The notes under the pieces: generated by a model
Told to the model about the DNA's origin: nothing
Databases searched by the model: none
Seen by the model: the letters and a program-made list of their open reading frames with translations, nothing else
Program-made: the position numbers and the translations under genes
Part shown: one piece after another, positions 7,646-11,475 of the stretch
Position numbering within the stretch: the first letter of the stretch is position 1
How the letters are laid out: each line of letters opens with the position of its first letter
Assembly: GCA_030040815.1 (NCBI GenBank)
Contig: JASHSZ010000344.1
Coordinates: 1 to 11,475, forward strand
DNA from: Streptosporangiaceae bacterium
GTDB taxonomy: Bacteria; Actinomycetota; Actinomycetes; Streptosporangiales; Streptosporangiaceae
Direction: 5' to 3'
Length of the DNA: 11,475 nucleotides

Positions 7646-8836
7646 TCAGGTGACGATCCAGATCCGCCACAGCGCCGCCGGGTCAGACAGCGGGTCACCG
7701 TGCACAAAGACAAGATCGGCCTGGCCGCCTTCCCTGATAACGCCCGCGTCCGGCTCGCCGAGGAGCTGCCCGCCGTTGCGGGTCGCCGCCGCCAGCGCCT
7801 GCCAGGGCTCCAGTCCGGCGGTGACCAGGCACTCCACCTCCCACGCGAGCTGATTGGCGCGCAGTGATCCGCCTCCGAAGTCGGTGCCCGCCGCTACCAG
7901 GACACCGGCTCGAGCAGCAAGCCGCACGCTCTCGTGGGCCCACTCCCGCCGGGCGGCGATGTCTGCTCGCCGCGGTGGCTCCACGAAGCGCGGGAGGTTC
8001 GTCGTGCGGCTGAAGGTACCCCACGACTCCAGCACGGCAAGCGTGGACACGAGCGCGACCTTGTTGGCAGCCATGAGCGCCACCACGTCAGAGTCGAGCT
8101 GGAAGCCGTGCTCCAGGGAATCGACGCCGGCCTGGGCGCCCACTCGCGCGCCGGGAAGCATCCCCGAATGCGCCGTCACCCGGGCACCTCGGGCATGCGC
8201 CGCCTCGACGACGGCTCCCACCTCGCTCACCGTGAACGGTGACGTCTCGCGATCCGGCCCGTCCAGGTAGAGCTTGACGAAATCGGCGCCGTCATCGAGC
8301 TGCCCGGCAGCCGCCGCCACCAGACCGTCCCCGTCTTCGACCTCGACAGACAGCCCGCCGGGAAGCGACCCGGTCCGCGAGACCCAGGTACCGGCAGCCC
8401 GCACATACGGGTACTCGCGCTGCCCGGACCAGCGGTCGCGTACCCCGAGCGCCAACGCCCGGCGACGCCCGTCCACCGGATCGTCGCCCATCGGTGAGCC
8501 GACGTCCCGCGCCCAGCGGACGCCGGCGCTTCGCTGCAGCCGGGCGTTGTGCTCGGCGACCTCGACCAGCCGCTGCGGCGGATCGAAGCCGCGGTCGATC
8601 CAGTGCGCGCCGCCCGGCAGCGTCAGGTGGCTGTGGCTATCGACCATCCCGGCGATGACGGTGGAGCCGGAAGCATCGACCACGAGTGTGTCGTCGGAGA
8701 GCTGCGGCTCGTCTCCGACATCCCCGACCCACTCGATGCGGTCGCCGACGGCAAGGATGCTCGTGCCGAGGCGCAGCTCCGGCCCCGTGGCGTCGGCAAG
8801 CGCAGCATCACGGTACAGGGTGCGGGCGGCATGCAC
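7646..8836 (-). CDS. Metal-dependent amidohydrolase (imidazolonepropionase/prolidase-like)
   Basis: TIM-barrel amidohydrolase of 396 residues, probably cytoplasmic, hydrolysing a C-N bond in an amide, peptide or cyclic substrate. The binuclear metal site can be read: His68 and His70 (VDSHSH), Lys188 in DFVKLYLDG as the probable carboxylated bridging lysine, His223 (TAHSG), His243 (SLEHGFQ) and Asp319 (GTDFGGG). The set H-x-H, K, H, H, D matches the prolidase/Sgx9260 type of amidohydrolase, though annotation pipelines often call these imidazolonepropionase-like. No hut genes are nearby, which argues against histidine breakdown. The usual beta-sandwich strands frame the barrel (residues 1-60 and 365-396). 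Start GTG 8836 has no ribosome site but has TACTGT six bases upstream. A single-domain cupin lies 66 bases upstream on the same strand. Exact substrate unknown. Confidence 0.9.
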   Translation of the reverse strand: MHAARTLYRDAALADATGPELRLGTSILAVGDRIEWVGDVGDEPQLSDDTLVVDASGSTVIAGMVDSHSHLTLPGGAHWIDRGFDPPQRLVEVAEHNARLQRSAGVRWARDVGSPMGDDPVDGRRRALALGVRDRWSGQREYPYVRAAGTWVSRTGSLPGGLSVEVEDGDGLVAAAAGQLDDGADFVKLYLDGPDRETSPFTVSEVGAVVEAAHARGARVTAHSGMLPGARVGAQAGVDSLEHGFQLDSDVVALMAANKVALVSTLAVLESWGTFSRTTNLPRFVEPPRRADIAARREWAHESVRLAARAGVLVAAGTDFGGGSLRANQLAWEVECLVTAGLEPWQALAAATRNGGQLLGEPDAGVIREGGQADLVFVHGDPLSDPAALWRIWIVT

Positions 8837-8842
8837 GGGGCA

Positions 8843-8848
8843 ACAGTA
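8843..8848 (-). promoter_or_regulatory. Possible leaderless -10 box of the amidohydrolase
   Basis: On the minus strand TACTGT (TANNNT) ends six bases before GTG 8836. The hexamer 17 bases upstream, TCGCAT, is a poor -35. It may drive the amidohydrolase separately from the upstream cupin. Confidence 0.35.
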
Positions 8849-8902
8849 TCGACCTGCTCACGCCGATGCGAGGACTTGGCTCGCGGCCCTGTTCGGTACT
8901 GC

Positions 8903-9313
8903 TCACTGCCGCGGGCGATGCTCGGTGCCTCGGCCGGGAGTGATGAACAAGACCGAGCCGGGCTCGGATACGTCCGCGGTGTGCCAGACACCGCGCGGGT
9001 TGATCGCCGCCTGACCGGCGTGCAACTCGATCCGGTGGTGGTGGCCGTCGATCTCCTGAATGAGGGTCTGGCGGCCGGACAGCGCGACGACGACCTCGTC
9101 GCCGGCCGGATGGCGCTCCCAGCTTGTCCAGGTCGCCCCGGCGGGGCCGATCATCACCAGGCGGCCTTCGTCACCGTCGGCCTGGTGCTCCGCCTCATAG
9201 CGGGCGAGCGACTCGGCGCTCCAGGCGAAGTCCGGGAGCGTCTCGGCTCGCGAGCCGAGGCCGAGATGGATATAGATTTCGGACAAGTCGAACCCTGCCG
9301 CAGATGGTCCCAT
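8903..9313 (-). CDS. Single-domain cupin protein
   Basis: Small cupin of 136 residues. The barrel motifs are WERHPAGDEVVVALSG (66-80 region) with His68 and Glu73, and INPRGVWHTADV (104-115) with His111. ITPGRGTEHRPR (124-135) closes the protein and resembles a common actinobacterial cupin group. Motif 1 has one histidine rather than HxH, so any metal site would have fewer ligands. Start ATG 9313 is preferred because the preceding in-frame stretch back to ATG 9400 is low-complexity and shows no cupin features; no start has a good ribosome site. It lies just upstream of the amidohydrolase on the same strand and may be co-transcribed. Ligand unknown. Confidence 0.83.
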   Translation of the reverse strand: MGPSAAGFDLSEIYIHLGLGSRAETLPDFAWSAESLARYEAEHQADGDEGRLVMIGPAGATWTSWERHPAGDEVVVALSGRQTLIQEIDGHHHRIELHAGQAAINPRGVWHTADVSEPGSVLFITPGRGTEHRPRQ

Positions 9314-9603
9314 GCGCTCAGGTTGCGCCCTGGTCCCCGGAGCTGTCTCGGAAACATCGGAACACCGCGGATGCTCGCTGCTGATCGCGTCGCGGTACAT
9401 CGATGAGGTGGTGAGCCTGCTGCGGTCAGGACCCCTGAGTTGTCTGCCGCCACTGGCCGCCTCGGACGGGGTAGCCGCGGCCCCCGGCGATCGAGTTGTT
9501 CTCCTCGGTGATGGCCCGCGTCACGTCATCGCCGCCGACGGCGGTGATCTCTCCGGCGAGCTCGCCAGCTCCCATGAAGGCAACGGCGGCCCGCCTGCGC
9601 GCG
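9314..9603. other. Gap between qcrB and the single-domain cupin
   Basis: These 290 bases follow the qcrB stop. Apart from the possible 49-residue ORF at 9426-9575 minus, no gene, RNA or clear terminator was recognised. Right after qcrB the sequence is very GC-rich with overlapping short palindromes around GGCGGGCCGCC on the minus strand, which might end qcr transcription but have no T tract. Confidence 0.3.
9426..9575 (-). CDS. Possible small ORF downstream of qcrB
   Basis: A 49-codon frame from ATG 9575 to TGA 9426, starting 28 bases after the qcrB stop on the same strand. By eye about 85 percent of its codons end in G or C, while second positions are rich in A and T, as expected of real coding sequence here. 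The product opens MGAGELAGEITAVGGDDV and continues RAITEENNSIAGGRGYP; it is soluble and lacks a known motif. A purine-rich AGGCGGG lies about 15 bases upstream of ATG, too far for an ordinary ribosome site. It may be a small gene at the end of the qcr operon or the tail of a decayed gene. Confidence 0.3.
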   Translation of the reverse strand: MGAGELAGEITAVGGDDVTRAITEENNSIAGGRGYPVRGGQWRQTTQGS

Positions 9604-11289
9604 TTAGTGACTGTCCTCGTCGTGCTGCGGCTCGGCCGGTGCGGCGCCCGCAGCGCTCGGCGCCTGCTGGCCGTGGCCGTTGTGCTCGCCAGTCTCCGCG
9701 AGGCGCCCGTCGCCGTGCCCGTTCCCATGGATCTCCGGCATTGGCGCGCTCTCGGTGACGACGCCATAGAGCCGCTCGCGCATCCGGCCGATGCCGCCGC
9801 GCATGCCGGGAGCCGGCACTTCGGTCTCGGCGGTCTCGCCAGGCGGCAGCGCAGGATGCGGGGCTCGCGACAGCAGGACCGCCAGGTGCTCATCGTCGAC
9901 CGGCCTGGTCTCCTCGATGAACTCGCCGCCCGGCAGCTGTCTGATGATGCCCGTCTCCACGCCATGCTCGATCAGGTGGTTGTCCTTGCGCTGCAGCCCG
10001 AGGCAGATGCGCTTGGTGATGATGTACGCGATCACCGGGCCGACGAAGATGCCAACCCTGGCTATCCAGGTGATCGTGTACAGCGGGACGTCGAAGTGGT
10101 TGGCGAGGACGTCGTTGGCGCCCTCGGCAAACAAGATCCCGTAGAACGTGACCGCCGCGATACCGATCGCGGTCCGGGTCGGCGCGTTCCGCGGCCGGTC
10201 GTTCAGGTGATGCTCGGTCCGGTCACCGGTGATCCACTGCTCGAGGAACGGCCACAGCGCTGCCCCGCCGAAGATAATGCCGAGCGGAAGCAAGGCCGGG
10301 ATGAACACATTGAAGGCGAACGTGTGCCCGAAGACCACCCACTGCCAGTTCGGCATGACGCGCAGCGCACCCTCGAGGACGCCCATGTAGAAGTCAGGCT
10401 GCGAGCCGGCGGACATGGCGACCGGGTTGTACGGGCCGTACAGCCACACCGCGTTGATCTGGACGAACGTCGCGGCGAGCGTGATCGCGGCGAAGGTGAA
10501 GAAGAAGAACGCCCCGGTCTTGGCCATGAAGTACGGGTACGTCGGGGCGCCGACCACGTTCTCGTTCGTCCGGCCCTTGCCCGGCATCTGGGTGTGCTTC
10601 TGGTGGAACATCAGGAACAGGTGCACGCTGACCAGCGCCAGGATCAGGGCGGGGATGATCAGCACGTGCAGGATGTACAGCCGGCCGATGATCTGGTTAC
10701 CGGGGAACGGCCCGCCGAACAGGAAATACGCGAGGTAGGAGCCTACCAAGGGGAACGACTGCAGGACGCCCTCGGTGATCCGCAGCCCCGCGCCGGACAG
10801 CAGGTCGTCGGGCAGCGAATAGCCGAACAGGCCCTCGAACATGCCGAGGGTGAACAGGATGATGCCGATCAGCCAGTTGATCTCGCGCGGCTTGCGGTAT
10901 GCACCGGTGAAGAATATCCGCAGCATGTGCGCCATGATCGCGGCCATGAACAGGTCGGCGGCCCAGTGGTGGATCTGCCGCATGAGCAGACCGCCGCGGA
11001 CGTCGAAGCTGATCTTCAGCGTCGATGCGTACGCCTCGCTCATCCGGACGCCGCGCAGCGGGATGTAGGAGCCGTGATAGACGACCTGCGTCATGCTGGG
11101 CTCGAACCACAGCGTCAGGAAGGTGCCGGACAGCAGCAGGATGATGAACGAGTAGAGGATGATCTCGCCGAGCAGGAACGACCAGTGGTCGGGGAAGACC
11201 TTCCGCAGCAGCACCCGGACGCCGCGGGCACCGTGCAGCCGGTCATCGAGCCAGTTACCGGTGCCCTCGAGCGCGCGTTCGACACTCAT
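9604..11289 (-). CDS. qcrB: Menaquinol-cytochrome c reductase cytochrome b subunit
   Basis: Membrane core of the actinobacterial bc1 complex; oxidises menaquinol and moves electrons through two b haems. It has 561 residues, the usual actinobacterial length. Haem ligands are His107/His121 ([17 protein letters not shown]) and His208/His223 ([15 protein letters not shown]); the second pair is 15 apart, as in b6-type and Gram-positive proteins. The Qo motif is PDFY (298-301) rather than the mitochondrial PEWY, as is normal in actinobacteria; this is the site hit by QcrB inhibitors such as telacebec. Membrane helices run from about 37 to 425. The cytoplasmic tail after about 430 ends in a flexible, His- and Ala-rich segment (515-561). 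Start ATG 11289 overlaps the qcrA stop in ATGA, indicating coupled translation. qcrA-qcrB converges on ctaC-ctaD-ctaF across the accessory block. Confidence 0.97.
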   Translation of the reverse strand: MSVERALEGTGNWLDDRLHGARGVRVLLRKVFPDHWSFLLGEIILYSFIILLLSGTFLTLWFEPSMTQVVYHGSYIPLRGVRMSEAYASTLKISFDVRGGLLMRQIHHWAADLFMAAIMAHMLRIFFTGAYRKPREINWLIGIILFTLGMFEGLFGYSLPDDLLSGAGLRITEGVLQSFPLVGSYLAYFLFGGPFPGNQIIGRLYILHVLIIPALILALVSVHLFLMFHQKHTQMPGKGRTNENVVGAPTYPYFMAKTGAFFFFTFAAITLAATFVQINAVWLYGPYNPVAMSAGSQPDFYMGVLEGALRVMPNWQWVVFGHTFAFNVFIPALLPLGIIFGGAALWPFLEQWITGDRTEHHLNDRPRNAPTRTAIGIAAVTFYGILFAEGANDVLANHFDVPLYTITWIARVGIFVGPVIAYIITKRICLGLQRKDNHLIEHGVETGIIRQLPGGEFIEETRPVDDEHLAVLLSRAPHPALPPGETAETEVPAPGMRGGIGRMRERLYGVVTESAPMPEIHGNGHGDGRLAETGEHNGHGQQAPSAAGAAPAEPQHDEDSH

Positions 11290-11475
11290 GACCGTTCCCA
11301 GAAGCTCGGCCCCACGGGCTCGTTAAAGGATCCGGTCGCGATCAGGAAGCCCTCCGAGTCCACGCCGATCGGCAGCTGCGGCAGCGCCCTGGTCGCCGGA
11401 CCGAAGATCACTTTGGCGCCGCGGGTGGCGTCGAAGGTCGACTGATGGCACGGGCACAGGATGTGGTGTGTCGAC
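11286..11475 (-). CDS. qcrA: Rieske iron-sulfur subunit of bc1 complex, C-terminal part
   Basis: Final 62 residues of the Rieske [2Fe-2S] protein, which takes the first electron from menaquinol and passes it to the cytochrome c subunit. Visible near the right edge is cluster box 2, [11 protein letters not shown]: the first Cys and the His are cluster ligands and the second Cys forms the stabilising disulfide with box 1 (out of view). [12 protein letters not shown] is the usual proline-rich loop after the cluster, followed by the last strand [10 protein letters not shown] and the end [13 protein letters not shown] 11286-11288 overlaps the qcrB ATG. The N-terminus, with its membrane helices and box 1, is beyond the window, as are the expected qcrC and ctaE. 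Confidence 0.94.
   Translation of the reverse strand, partial: STHHILCPCHQSTFDATRGAKVIFGPATRALPQLPIGVDSEGFLIATGSFNEPVGPSFWERS

Noticed and set aside
9496..11445. 649-codon plus-strand frame opposite qcrB
   Set aside because: Its product is Asp/Arg/Gln-rich low-complexity sequence, as expected of an antisense frame; qcrB on the minus strand carries all haem ligands and family motifs.

Overview
The window is high-GC DNA with GTG and ATG starts, 4-base start/stop overlaps and a menaquinol-type cytochrome bc1/aa3 respiratory gene set. This points to an actinobacterium, probably a filamentous or Streptosporangiales/Streptomyces-like lineage. The phylum is well supported by the actinobacterial CtaF subunit and by the PDFY-type QcrB; anything below phylum is inference.

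Layout. (1) 1-653, minus: N-terminal 217 residues of a class V aminotransferase / cysteine desulfurase-like protein, cut by the left edge. (2) 839-3815, plus: ctaC-ctaD-ctaF, cytochrome aa3 oxidase subunits II, I and IV, joined by two GTGA overlaps. (3) 3873-9575, accessory block on alternating strands: a SAM-dependent methyltransferase (minus), a standalone TOPRIM protein (plus), a bicupin (minus), a divergent DUF2461-like protein (plus), an alpha/beta-hydrolase that has lost its middle (plus, pseudogene), a metal-dependent amidohydrolase (minus), a single-domain cupin (minus) and possibly one small ORF just downstream of qcrB. (4) 9604-11475, minus: qcrB and the end of qcrA (Rieske protein), joined by an ATGA overlap and running off the right edge.

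The oxidase genes and the bc1 genes encode the two halves of the actinobacterial III2-IV2 supercomplex. Menaquinol is oxidised by QcrAB with QcrC, and electrons pass to the CuA centre of CtaC and the haem a3/CuB centre of CtaD. Here the two halves face each other across about 5.8 kb of unrelated accessory genes. No link between those genes and respiration is visible.

Regulatory signals: three convergent gene ends each carry an all-GC stem-loop without a T tract (3846-3861, 5517-5533, 7621-7644). Three genes lack a Shine-Dalgarno sequence and have a TANNNT box 6-7 bases before the start codon, suggesting leaderless mRNAs; the best is TTGACC-18-TACGTT before the bicupin. No RNA gene, CRISPR array, insertion sequence, prophage gene or defence system was found. 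The strongest unusual items are the decayed hydrolase, the leaderless/hairpin pattern, the standalone TOPRIM protein and the non-canonical PLP-site residues of the desulfurase-like protein.
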